Source: Linanthus parryae (lineage: Eukaryota > Streptophyta > Magnoliopsida > Ericales > Polemoniaceae). Taken from it: a DNA stretch of 64,000 bases. This document shows, piece by piece, positions 34,884 through 45,993 of the stretch. The stretch is from contig JALGPY010000004.1 in NCBI GenBank assembly GCA_023055425.1, positions 61,031,718-61,095,717 on the forward strand. Direction: 5' to 3'. The translations under genes were made by a program, and so were the position numbers. How positions within the stretch are numbered: the stretch's first letter is position 1; the number at the start of each line of letters is the position of its first letter. The notes beneath the pieces are model-generated. The model was given only the letters and a program-made list of their open reading frames with translations, made no database searches and was not told the DNA's origin.

Positions 34884-36756
34884 ATGAGTAATGTAGGAGA
34901 TGGTGGATTCTCACAAGGAAGTGCTGCCAACAGACCTCCACGGTTCTGTGGTGATAACTTCATGCACTGGAAGGCATTGATGAAGATGTTCATCATAGAT
35001 CAAGACATGGAACTGTGGTCAATAGTTCGGAATGGTCCTCATGAGTACTATACTACAATTGAGGGAGTCAGATGTATCAAGTCTGAAGAAAATCTTTCAG
35101 TTACTGAACTAGAAAAGGTATCAAAAAATTACAAGGCTATGAATCTGTTATACTGTGCTCTTAATGCAGATGAGTTCAACAGAGTGTCAAATTGCAAGAG
35201 TGCCAAAGAAGTATGGGATAAACTGGTGGTGACATATGAAGGAACTAGCCAGGTTAAGCAGACCATAATCAACATACTTTTGAGGCAATATGAGTTGTTC
35301 AAGATGAACTCAGATGAGACCATAAAGGAGATGTTCAAAAGATTCACTGATGTGGTGAACAATCTGGAGTCATTGGGAAAGAAGTTCTAAAATGAGGAGA
35401 AAGTCAGAAAGATTCTGAGAAGCTTGCCAAAAGCCAAGTGGGAGCCAAAGACAACAGCCATTGAGGAAGCTCATGACTTGAGTCTTCTTAAACTAGATGA
35501 TCTATAAGGAAAGCTGCTCACTCATGAAATGTCTACGAAGGATGTGGAAGGTGATTTGAGTGAAAAAATCAGGAACTTAGCACTTAAGGCAAAAGACAGT
35601 GAAAAGTCTCAAAGCCTTGTGACTGAAGATGAGCCTGATGATGAAGATGCTTTAGCATTCATCTCCAAGGCCTTGGCCAGGATTCTCAAAAAGAAAAGAA
35701 ACTCTGGTAACCGGGATTACAACAGAGAGAGATCAAGACCTTCAGGCAGCAAGGACTACAAAGGTAAACCTTCATCACAGTCACATAAAACTAAAGCAAT
35801 GAATTGTTTTGAGTCTGGTGATGCAGATCATTTAGTAAGGGACTGTCCACAAAAGAAGAAGAACAGGAACTTTCAGAAGAAAGACAGTGACAACAGAAGG
35901 AAGAAAGCCATGATGGCTTCCAGGAGTGATTCTGATTCATCAAGTGACACAGACACAGAAGAAGATCAAGCAAACTTATGCTTCATGGCAAAGCATGATG
36001 AGGAAAATTCATCAGACAGACATATTGAAGATATGGTAAAAAATCTACTTTCTAGTCCTTCTGATGTACTTCCTGAAATTCTCAAAAGCATTTTAAATGA
36101 GGAAAGTTATAGAAATGAGATTCCTGCTTTAAAGATTAAGATTCATGAGCAGGTAAAAGAAAACCTGGACCTAGTTTTTTCAAACAAAACTGTTGAAGTT
36201 TCTAAGACAAAGATTGAAAAGGACTTCAAGGGCTTGGACAGCAGGTTTAAAGCCTTGAAGGCACAGATAAAAGAGGTTGTTGATCAAAACACTCTTTTGA
36301 CTGAAAGATATGATGATCTAAAGACTCATTCTGAGAATTTAGAACAACATATCTGTTCTTTGACTGAGAAACTTCAAGAGTCCAAAAAGGTCCTACCTAG
36401 GTTTACAGGCTCAGAACATAATCTGAATTTCATTCTTGGAGGAAGTCTGAAATCAATGCATAAGAGTGGGATTGGCTATAATCCAAATTTTCCAAAGAAA
36501 GGCCAAACTACTTTTGTCAAATCTGGTAGCAGACATTCTCCAAAATGTCATTACTGTGGAAAAAATGGTCATGTCAGATTAACTTGTCCCTTCAGAAGAT
36601 CAGAACCTCAAATTATGAGGAATACTTATCCTTATCAGCTTAAGGGACAGGTTAGGCAGATTTTGGTTCCAAAAGGAATTAGGCCACCAAACATGGCTGA
36701 TTTCTGAGTATGACTCAAAGTTCTGCACTTGGTCTAACAGCCTGTTGAGGCAATGA
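34884..36756 (+). pseudogene. gag of copia B, broken
   Basis: Nucleocapsid/capsid protein of the Sirevirus. It starts MSNVGDGGFSQGSAANRPP, with the copia gag domain (DQDMELWSIV, LYCALNADEFNRVS). In-frame stops: TAA at 35388-35390 and one near 35506. The first zinc knuckle reads CFESGDADHLVRDC, where Ser replaces the second Cys; the second knuckle CHYCGKNGHVRLTC (about 36545) is intact. A coiled-coil-like Glu/Lys stretch lies at 36100-36400. A one-base insertion near 36703 creates an early TGA at 36705; the original frame would end with TGA at 36754-36756. Confidence 0.9.
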
Positions 36757-37493
36757 TTTGTTCTTGCAGGATATCACCAAGGCCTTGAAAGATCATAAAC
36801 GGATATTAGACAGTGGATGTTCCAGACATATGAGTGGAAAGAAGTCTCTCTTCACTGAACTTACAGAAAAATCTGGAGGAACAATCACACTTGGTGACAA
36901 AGCAAAATGCAATATGATTGGTATAGGTAGTATTGGTAATGGTTCTACTAATTCTATATCTGATGTTTATCTGGTAGATGGACTTAAGTATAATCTGCTT
37001 AGTATCTCTCAGTTATGTGATAAAGGTTATAAGGCTATTTTTGACAAGGAGAAATGTGTGGTGCAATATGAGAAATCTGGTGATTGCATACTCACTGCTC
37101 CTAGATCATATAATCTATATGCTATGAGTACTAACAGTGTTGCAGCTGACAAGCTAAAATGCCTCAAGGCCTTGAAGGAAGATTCAAAGATTTGGCACAG
37201 AAAGCTTGGGTATATTAGTATACATACCTTGAATAAACTCATTTCAAAGGACTTGGTAAGAGGTTTACCATCACAGGAATTTTCAGAAGATGAGGTTTGC
37301 AAGGCATGTGTACAAGGTAAGCAAACCAGAAGCTCATTCAAGCCAAAGAACTTTGTAAGTACTTCTAGACCCTTAGAATTGCTGCATATGGACTTGTGTG
37401 GTCCTATGAGAGTTCAGACCCCAAAAGGTAAGAGGTATATGCTTGTTATAATTTATGATTATTCTAGATTTACTTGGGTAATGTTTATTAGAG

Positions 37494-39266
37494 GGGTAAA
37501 AGACAAAAACCACCCTCGTTAGATGGTTTATATACAAAAACAACCTGTTGTTCGGGGATATAGAAAAAACCCCCTGACAAATAACGGTGACTAACGGAAA
37601 CTAACGGAACACAGTGAATACCCATTTTACCCTCAAATGGAAAAAAATTACCCTACCATATAAGTCTTTTGTTCTCTTTTTCCTTTCATTCTACCATCTC
37701 TTCTCTCTCTCTCTCTCTCTTTTATCTTCTCTTCTACCAATCCTCTGAAAAAATCAAGACAAGAGTAAACCCTAAAACACCAGCTGCCAGAGAAATAGAT
37801 CTATCTCTCGGTTCTCTCTCTCTCTCTCTCTCACTCTCACTCTTCTTCACCAACGCACGATGGTGAGCTTCCTCCTCTTCCATTACTGAACACTCTCCCT
37901 TCACCTGCCGTCCTCTTTCTCTCTCTCTCTCTCTCTCAATTACCGAATGCTCTCACGATCGTGAGCTTCCTCCTCTTCCACCACCAAATCCCCACTCCTC
38001 ACCTATGTCCGAACACAAGACCCTTACAGAGACCCATTTCTTCACAGGGGCCAGATCTGGGTCCTCCGGATTGTGGCGCCACCGGAGACTACAACGGCAA
38101 TGGAGAGACGATGGAGACTACAGGGACAATAAGACAGAGAAGCTAGGTTTTGGGTTTGATTTTGAGTTCGGCGGTCCTGATTTATAGAAGCCTCTGTCTT
38201 GAATGGATTAGTATGCGTTCTGGGTTTCGGTTTGAATTGGAGACCAGAGAGGGGTATGGGTTTGGACGAAAAGGAAGAAGGGGGATTTGTTGGTTCGATG
38301 GCGGCGAGGCTCTTCTGATCCGGAGGTTGGCGGCAGCGGTGGCGAGGCTCTTACGATCTGTTACCTTCTTTTGAATGCTACTGACTTCGATTTCAATTCT
38401 TCTCTTATGCTGCCTGGGTTTGTGATTCTTCTCTGTTGCTGCCTGGGTTTGTGATCAGGTAGTGATGTAGGAGGTTAGGGAAGGAGAATGTCGGTTTCAT
38501 TTGTTGGGTGGTCAACTGGGTTTATTGATGAGGGGTAATGTGGTGATTCAAGGACTGCAGATGGTGAAGGATTCATGGGGATAGGACGGTGGTGGTGAAG
38601 GTACGTTGCTGGGTTTGGTATTGGAGATGTTTTAATGGAGGATTGGGTCGGTGTTAATGGAGAATGGTGGGGGGTTACTGTATATGTAGCAGGTTCGGTG
38701 TCAATGGAGAATGTTTTCATCAAATGATAGTAATATCCGGTCAGCTATGATGTTGATGTTTTATTGTAGCTAAATTCCTCTGGATGAAAACATTACTAAA
38801 CCCATCACCACGCCAGAACAAAGGGCACCAGGATCTTCCCCAAATTGGCCCAAATTGGGTAGTTTTACTTCACTTGATCTTTATTTTCAAAGAGCACCTT
38901 TCCTGAATGCTCATGTCTCTTTATCATTCATATGATTGTAAATTGTACATTTTTTTGTGGTGGTGGTGGTGTTGCTGGTGGGGTGGTGGTGGTATTGCTG
39001 GTGGTGGTATTGTTGGTGTTGAAGAACACCAAGAACACCAATCAAGAACACCAAGAACAATGTGGTATGGATTGTTATGTAAATTCACCCTTTCAAGGGT
39101 ATAATGGTCTTAAAAATTTGATTTAACAGAAGGGTGATATTGTCCAATGTCCATCACTGACTTGGGGTTTTTTGTCTCTGAGAGGGGTGGTTTTTGTATA
39201 TCTCCGAACAAGAGGGTTGTTTTTGTATATAATCCATCTAACGAGGGTGGTTTTTGTCTTTTACTC
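37494..39266. mobile_element. Non-autonomous Mutator-like element (MULE) in the copia B integrase
   Basis: Flanked by an exact 9-bp duplication TTATTAGAG (37485-37493, 39267-39275), the hallmark of Mutator-like transposons. Terminal inverted repeats of about 100 bp share GTAAAAGACAAAAACCACC and, further in, TATACAAAAACAACC. The 1.77-kb interior has no transposase. It contains CT-rich stretches (37695-37720, 37815-37835, 37915-37938), a partly duplicated block with GTGAGCTTCCTCCTCTTCCA (about 37862 and 37960) and a GGT-rich stretch (38957-39020). The CT-rich leader-like sequence may come from a host gene, but no protein was recognised. Confidence 0.9.
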
Positions 39267-40814
39267 TTATTAGAGACAAAACTGAAGCTTTATCTGAATT
39301 TTCTAGACTGTGCAAAGAGCTTCAAACTTTGAATAATTTACCTGTTGCATCTATTAGAAGTGATCATGGTAGGGAGTTTGGTCAACTTGACTTTGATTTG
39401 TTTTGTGCAAAGCATGGCATTTCACACAACTTTTCTGCACCTAGAACTTCACAGCAAAATGGAGTAGTTGAAAGGAAAAATAGGACACTTGAGGATATGT
39501 CCAGAACATGCTTCTTGAAAGTAATTTGCCAAAGTTCTTATGGGAAGAATTTGTTAACACTGCCAATTATGTGCTGAATAAATGCTTGATTAGACCTATT
39601 TTGAAAAAGACCCCCTATGAACTGTTTAAAGGTAGAAAGCCTACTGTTTCTTATTTTAAACCTTTTGGTTTTATCTGTTTTGTGCATAATAATGGTAGAG
39701 ACAATCTTGGTAAGTTTGATGCTAGAAGTGATGAAGGTGTATTTCTTGGATATTCTCAAACTATCAAAGCTTATAGAGTTTATAATTGAAAAACCAAGAT
39801 TGTGGAAGAGAGTATTCATGTAATCTTTGATGAAAGTACTAAGGATTCTCTGAGTGAAAGTTTTGCAGATCTAGATTTGAACAAGCATGAATCAGATGAT
39901 GATGCTGTGAAAGAAGACAAGGGCAAAACTGATATGCAGAATCAATCAGCAGAACCTCAAGGCCTTGAACCTCCTGCAGAACCAAAATCTCAAAGCCTTG
40001 AGACAGAAGCTGAAACTATCTATGATGCTCCCTCTACTGTTTCAAGGACTCAAAGCCTTGAAGGAGAATATTCCTGGATACCAAGAAAGAAGTTTAAGTA
40101 CCTTGCAGACCACCCATCTGATAACATTATATCAGATCCATCAACTGGAACTCAGACAAGAGGACAGTTGAAGAACTTGTGTGCTTTTAGTGCATTTGTA
40201 TCTTTGATTGAGCCTAAAAATACCAAGGAAGCACTAGAAGATGCAGAATGGATCATTGCAATGCAGAGTGAGCTGAATGAGTTTGAAAGGAACAAGGTAT
40301 GGAATCTGCTTCCCAGACCTAAAGAGAAATCAGTTATTGGAACCAGATGGGTATTCAGAAACAAGCTTGATGAGAATGGCAAAGTGGTAAAAAAATAAAG
40401 CCAGACTGGTAGCTCAAGGGTATAATCAGGATGAAGGTATAGATTATGAGGAGACTTTTGCTCCTGTTGCCAGTTTAGAAGCTATTAGAATACTTCTTGC
40501 ATTTGCATCTCACAATCACATAAAGCTTTCTCAAATGGATGTTAAATGTGCTTTTCTGAATGGATATTTACAAGAAGATGTTTTTGTAGCACAACCACCT
40601 GGTTTTGAAGATGAAAACTTTCCCGATCATGTTTATAAACTGGACAAAGCTCTTTATGGGTTAAAACAAGCTCCAAGGGCTTGGTATGACAGACTTTCAA
40701 AATTTCTACTTGAAAATAATTTCAAAAGAGGCCTAGTTGACAAAACTCTTTTCATTAAACCTCATCAAAGTGATTTGTTAGTAGTTCATATTTATGTAGA
40801 TGATATTTTATTTG

Positions 40815-40914
40815 GTGCTACTAATGATGCTCTTTCAAAAGAGTTTTCTAGTCTGATGTGCAGGGTGCTACTAATGATGCTCTTTCAAAAGAGTTTTCTA
40901 GTCTGATGTGCAGG
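40815..40914 (+). repeat. Perfect 50-bp tandem duplication in the copia B RT
   Basis: Units 40815-40864 and 40865-40914 are identical, starting GTGCTACTAATGATGC. It follows the YVDD box and shifts the reading frame because 50 is not a multiple of 3. Confidence 0.97.
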
Positions 40915-41792
40915 GAGTTTGAGATGAGCTTAATGGGTGAACTGAATTTCTTTCTTGGACTTCATATCTTACAAATGAAGAAATGAATTTTTGTACATCA
41001 AGGAAAGTATACCAAGGACTTATTAAATAAGTAAAATATGTCACAGTCCAAGGTGCTTAAGACCCCTATGAGTTCATCACTGTCTTTAGACAAAGATTTA
41101 AATGGTAAGAGTGTGAATCAAAAGGAATACAGAGGTATGATTGGATCACTGCTGTATTTAACTGCTAGTAGACCTGATATTATGTTCAGTGTCTGTATGT
41201 GTGCTAGATTCCAAGCAGATCCTAAGGAAAGTCATTTAGCTGCAGTTAAAAGAATTTTTAGAATTTGAATGGAACCAGAGACTTAGGGCTTTGGTATCCA
41301 AGAAGATCTAATTTTATGTTGAGTGGCTATTCAGATGCAGATTTTGCAGGATATAAAGTAGGCAGAAATAGTACTTCTGGATGCCAATTTCTTGGATCTT
41401 CATTGATCAGTTGGCATTCCAAAAAGCAAAACTCTGTAGCATTATCAACTGCAGAAGCTGAATATATTGCAGCTGGTGCTTGCTGTTCACAAGTATTATG
41501 GATTGCTCAGCAACTTTGAGATCTTGGCTACAATTTCAGAAATGTGCCTACTCATTGTGACAACACAAGTGCTATTTCAATCTCTACGAATCCAGTTCAG
41601 CACTCAAGGACTAAGCACATAGATGTGAGACATCACTTCCTTAGAGATCATGCAGAACAAGGTGATGTTGTTTTAAATTTTATTTCTACTTAAATGCAGA
41701 TTGCTGATATTTTCACTAAACCTTTGCCAGATGATAGGTTTTCATCTCTAAGACTTGAATTGGGGATGTTAAACAAGGATGCATTGGTTTAG

Positions 41793-42244
41793 GGGGAGTA
41801 TTAGTACTTATATGTGATTATGTGCTGAAATCTCAAAGCCTTGAGATTATACTTTCTGAAGCCTTGAAAGTATAGCTCAAAGCTTTGAAGTTTCTCAAAC
41901 TGCAGAAAATCTCAAGGCCTTGAGATTGTTCTCCAGGTCTTGAAAATATCTGTAATTTGTTTTAAAAATGGATCATCAAATATTATATCTTATCTTTTTA
42001 GATAACTGTATAATATTTGAATTACTCAGAGAATTTTCTAAAATATTCAAAAATATTTTTCAAGATTCTATTTTGCATGTTGATTTAGCAGAGTCCTTTT
42101 ATGACTCATCCTTTTCAACCTACTTAAGCTGAAAGTCAGGGCTTTTTCTTCTCATTCTCTCTCAATTCTCTACGACTCTCCTCTCTCTCTCTCTCTCTCA
42201 GTTTCTCTCAATCACATTCTCTTCTCAAAACCCTAAACCCCAAA
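41793..42244 (+). other. pol-ORF3 spacer of copia B
   Basis: A GGGGGAGTA purine stretch follows the pol stop. Palindromes and half-palindromes follow (for example 41912-41923), then AT-rich sequence and a CT-rich leader (42170-42215) before the ORF3 ATG. The layout is the same as in copia A. Confidence 0.6.
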
Positions 42245-44019
42245 ATGGACCGCAAATCAGCCAGAATTCAGCAACAGGAAAGCCTTCTGGCAGATCCAAG
42301 AAGAGGGCAAATAAGAAGGAGAAGATAGTGATTTCTGATTCAGATTCAGAAAACACTCGGAGCTTGCATGAGGACACACCTCCTGCAAAGAAGTCCAGAG
42401 CAGAGAAGGGAGATGAAGGATCAAGCATTGATCCACAGCAGGAGACACAGATAGAGGGTGGTGATCAACCTAGTTCAGAGAAGAAGAAAGGGGGAGAAAA
42501 GAAAAAGACTGGTGAAGAGGAAAAGGGGAAATCTGCTCAAGAAAGCAAGAAGAAACCATCTGAAGGAGAACAAGAAAAGACCAAGCCCTCAGAGAAGAAA
42601 ACTAGGGTTAAGCAGGTTGCTACTGCAACCAATAAAGGTTATCAAAGTAAGAATGTACTTCCTACAGACTGGTTTGTTAGTTCTGAGGTTAGAACTGTAT
42701 GGATGCAAGGTTATTCTTCATCTAAGGTAGCTTTCTGTAGTATGGTTTCTGAAGATTTGTTGGATAAATTGGATATAGACTGCATGAAAAAGTTAAGAGA
42801 AGCTGCTGTTTGGAAGGTGTTAAATCCTAGTTCAAAGGCCTATCCTAGGTTAACTAGGTTGTTTTATCTGAATTTGGTTTCTGAAGGTGATGATAAAATG
42901 GTGTTAACTTCAAAAGTGGCTGGAGTGGATTTGAGGTTATATCATAGAACTTTTGCCAAAGTCTTGGGCATTCCTAGGAAGTATAATGTTGGAGATTACC
43001 CTGATAGGAAGGAGTGTCTGGATAAGGCAAAGGAGATTTTTTTTATTGAAGGTGTACCCTCTGGTCCAAAGCAGTTGACACACTCTGTGCTCAACTGTGA
43101 AGCCAAAATCATGTTTACAATTCTGTTGAGAAGTGTAGTTCCTAGGGAGAACTCAAGGGAGTTAGTGACTGATAAGGTTCTTATTTTGACGTATCTGATA
43201 TCTCAAGGGTTTGAGATAGACTTGCCAACAGTTGTTATGGAACATATGATTTATTGTGCAACTAGGACTAGAAACCATCCTCTTCCATATTCCCACCTGT
43301 TACCTCTTTTCTTTGAATACTTTGATGTACCTGTGAAATGAGAGGAAAATATTACTGGAGTTTTTGGGTTGATTGATGAAACTGCACTTCAGAGGATTGG
43401 GGTAGTTCAGACTGGGAAAGGACATTGGACGTTTTATTCAGATTTGTCAAAGGAGGAACTTGCAGAGAAGGAGTTTGTGAAGCCTAAGAGGACTACATCA
43501 GGGAAAGGACAAGCCAATGAGGATTACTCTTTGTTGGTTGAGAAGTTAGAAGATCAGCAGGTTGAGATTGAAGATCTCAGACAAAGGTTATTTGACCTGT
43601 CAGCTGAATTCAACCAGTTCAAGGGCTTGATGAATGTTATGAATGGGAAGCTGGATGTTGTCATCAAGGGTTTGAATTTGGAGAAGATACCTTCCGCTAC
43701 TAGTCATGACACCAGTGTGGATTCAGATGAAAGGCTGGGAGATTTTCTGAAGAAGAAAAAGAAGCCAATTCCAGTGGTGCTTACTTGAAAAGATTTGTAT
43801 GAACAAACTGATGAAGAAGATGCTGGTGAAGACACAGGTGTTGATGCAGATACAGAGGGGGATTCAAAACAGGTTAAGAAGAAAGTGGATGAAATAATTC
43901 AAGAAGTTGTTGCAGAAGTGGAAGCTGAACAAGAAGGTAATCAGTCTGCTGAAGATGCTGCAAGTGAAGAAGAAGTTGGAGAAGGCTCAGAGAAAGGCCA
44001 GACATCAAAGAAGAAGTGA
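42245..44019 (+). pseudogene. ORF3 of copia B, lightly broken
   Basis: About 590 codons. The ATG at 42245 (MDRKSARIQ) needs one frameshift near 42270 to join the main frame; the rest is interrupted only by TGA at 43339-43341 and TGA at 43786-43788. Order: Lys/Glu/Ser-rich N-terminus; central domain 42640-43340 with RLFYLNL, KVLGIPR, LTHSVLNCEAKIMFTIL and GFEIDLPTVVMEHM; a heptad-like coiled coil near 43540-43680 (LLVEKLEDQQVEIEDLRQRL); a very acidic tail ending in GQTSKKK. The central domain resembles the Ty3 ORF3 at 1-1269. 'Env-like' refers to position only; no signal peptide or clear membrane span is visible. Confidence 0.8.
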
Positions 44020-44213
44020 AGATCGGTGAATGCCAAAGCCTTTACCTTCTATTTCTTTCTCTTCTTCTCTTCTGTTCTCAAGGCCTTGACTTTTTAGCAA
44101 TAATTTTGTTTAAGTTTGTTTTAAGACTCTGAGTAATGATCCAACATTTCTTCATCCTTACTTGATAAAAGTCAAAAAGGAGGAGAATTATGTGGTTTTG
44201 TGTTTGCAGTATG

Positions 44214-44215
<2 letters not shown>

Positions 44216-44264
<49 letters not shown>
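44216..44264. repeat. (AAT)n microsatellite
   Basis: About 16 uninterrupted AAT/TAA units between ORF3 and the 3' LTR of copia B. The rest of 44020-44457 has no gene. Confidence 0.95.
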
Positions 44265-44268
<4 letters not shown>

Positions 44269-44458
44269 GTTGTTTTGTGATTTAATAATCAATTGTGTTT
44301 ATATTACTGTGGTTATATGTAAATTTTTGCTGATTATCTGTGGTATACTGGTTATCTATCTGGCATTATTGTCTATTGTATCTGCATTTTGTGGTTATCT
44401 AATGTTCATAATGAGTGGCAGGAAAATCTATACAAGACTGTAGGTTTTGTCTTTCATC

Positions 44459-44469
44459 AAGGGGGAGAT
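44459..44469 (+). promoter_or_regulatory. Polypurine tract of copia B
   Basis: AAGGGGGAGAT directly precedes the 3' LTR start TGTTGATTC at 44470. Confidence 0.85.
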
Positions 44470-45976
44470 TGTTGATTCAAAGACCCTTGAATGTGTTTTG
44501 GTTGGTAATTGTTTTGAGTGATGAAAGACAAAGACAAAGACATAAGCAGCAAAGCATTTCAGATACTCCAAGGCCTTGAGATACTGACAGAACTTCAAAG
44601 CCTTGAGAGTTGTTTTATTCTGCTCCATGTTCTAACAGTTCTGTGTTGCAGATTGGATATCTGATTATACAGATCAAGGATTTACTCCATATACTTATAG
44701 TTTACACTAGTAACATATCTAACACAATTGCAGATGATCAGAACAGGAAGAATCAAAGTTATCTGGGTTTAACTTTGAATATCTGTGAAGCAGGTTCAGA
44801 GCTCCAAGGCCTTGAGATGTGCCTTGAGCTGCTGACAGTTTTTACAGAACTAAGTTGATTCTTTCTTGCAGGTTGTGATTGTTATTATTGTGATTATTCA
44901 TTGACTTCTAAAAGTCTTAAACTTGTTTTTCATGATTTATATATATTAAAAGTTATACAGGTTACTGTTCTAATCTTTTAACCAGTTTTATTAGAAACTG
45001 GATAACCAAACAGTCATAGTACTGTTATCTTTTTGGATTTTGTTGTTGCTGTGTTTCAATGCTGTTGCAGGGCTATTAAACGTGCAAGATTAATCTCAAC
45101 AAACTCCAATGGATATCCACTTAGAGCTGTTTGAATTTCAGTTGAAAACAGAAAGAGGATTTGTAGGAACTGAGATCCTAAAATCTCTCAATCAGTTGCA
45201 GCTGTGGATAAAAGAGACTGGTTTGAATTTTGAAGTGATAGAGAGGCTTGCAGAATACTCAGAAAGGTGTGACAAAGTCATGGGAGATCATTCATTCAAG
45301 CACACAAGGATTCAAGCTTCAATCCAGATTCCAGAAGATCAAATCAATTTAGTTTCCAGAAGAACACATCCATGCTTCAACAACTTATTTCTTATACTGT
45401 GTTCTTCACTTTTACTTTAATCTGTGTATCTTTTGATTATCTTAAACCTCACTTAACCTAGTGGTTGGTTGTTCAAGTGAACAACAAGAGGTTCTTGTTA
45501 GCTCAACAGTTAGTAGATGGAACTAGATAGGTTTGGAACCACAAGCTGTATACGTGTAAGGGAAATCACTTAGGCTTGAAGATCTAGGGCTGTTTATGTG
45601 TGAGTAATAAGAAGTGTTTTCCCAATCCCGGTGGGATTAGATCCCTCAGGAAGAGATTAGGTCCATTGGGACTGAACTCTGTAAATTGCTTTGTGTTCTT
45701 TACTTTACAGTTTGATTTTTATCTGCTGCATAAAACTCAAATCAAACTAGGGTTCATAAGCTGTTTAGAATTGATTATAGTTCAAGGCCTTAAAGCTTTC
45801 TATTTTGTCTTTGAAAGTTTCATACAGTTTACTAAAATCTCAAGGCCTTGAGATTTGAGTTTCACACAATGTTATTCTGTTAAACTTTGAGCTTTGCAAA
45901 AAAGTTTCCATACTCTATTCAACAGCCCCTTCTAGAGTATTTAGGTCCTGTATTTAGTCTACATTACACACTTTCA
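44470..45976 (+). repeat. 3' LTR of copia B
   Basis: 1,507 bp, TGTTGATTC ... CACTTTCA, followed by the CGGGA duplication. Palindromes include 45840-45851. The C-run signature is altered to CAACAGCCCCTTCTAG here. Confidence 0.95.
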
Positions 45977-45993
45977 CGGGATATTTCATGGAG

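Larger units (their letters stand above)
36758..41792 (+). pseudogene. pol of copia B (protease, integrase, RT, RNase H), interrupted by a MULE
   Basis: Protease DSG at 36809-36817. The GAG-pre-integrase zinc finger (WHRKLGYIS, VCKACVQGK) precedes the integrase first Asp (LLHMDLCGP, about 37382). The core is split at 37493/39267; the second Asp (IRSDHGREFG, about 39357) and the Glu region (TSQQNGVVERKNR) follow. [17 protein letters not shown] at 40793-40804. RNase H: GYSDADFAGY and STAEAEYIA. Breaks: a small deletion near 39505, TGA at 39787-39789, a frameshift near 40395, a 50-bp tandem duplication 40815-40914, and stops near 40983, 41266 and 41517. It ends with TAG at 41790-41792. Confidence 0.93.
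33328..45976 (+). mobile_element. Sirevirus-type Ty1/copia element B
   Basis: 5' LTR 33328-34833, primer site 34836-34847, gag, pol, ORF3, purine tract, 3' LTR 44470-45976; exact duplication CGGGA at 33323-33327 and 45977-45981. A Mutator-like element sits in the integrase gene. Without it the element is about 10.9 kb. It belongs to the same subfamily as element C (61426 onward) and is a relative of element A. Confidence 0.95.
10321..45988 (-). mobile_element. Chromovirus-type Ty3/gypsy element containing two nested copia elements
   Basis: It is bounded by LTRs and an exact 5-bp target duplication TGGAG (10316-10320 and 45989-45993). Minus-strand order: 5' LTR at the right (31522-33327 plus 45982-45988), iMet primer site 31508-31519, accessory ORFs, decayed pol ending in an integrase C-terminus (12718-12850), purine tract, 3' LTR at the left (10321-12545). 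Removing copia A, copia B and their duplicated target bases leaves about 10.2 kb. No intact gag, RT or RNase H was recognised, so this is either a decayed autonomous element or a large derivative. Confidence 0.83.
31522..45988 (-). repeat. 5' LTR of the chromovirus-type element, split by copia B
   Basis: Parts 31522-33327 and 45982-45988, about 1.81 kb joined. Plus-strand ends are TGTAACACCCCC and TATTTCA. It matches the 3' LTR 10321-12545 except for about 350 bp missing after 31585 and about 65 bp missing near 32745. It is followed by the duplicated target TGGAG. Confidence 0.83.
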
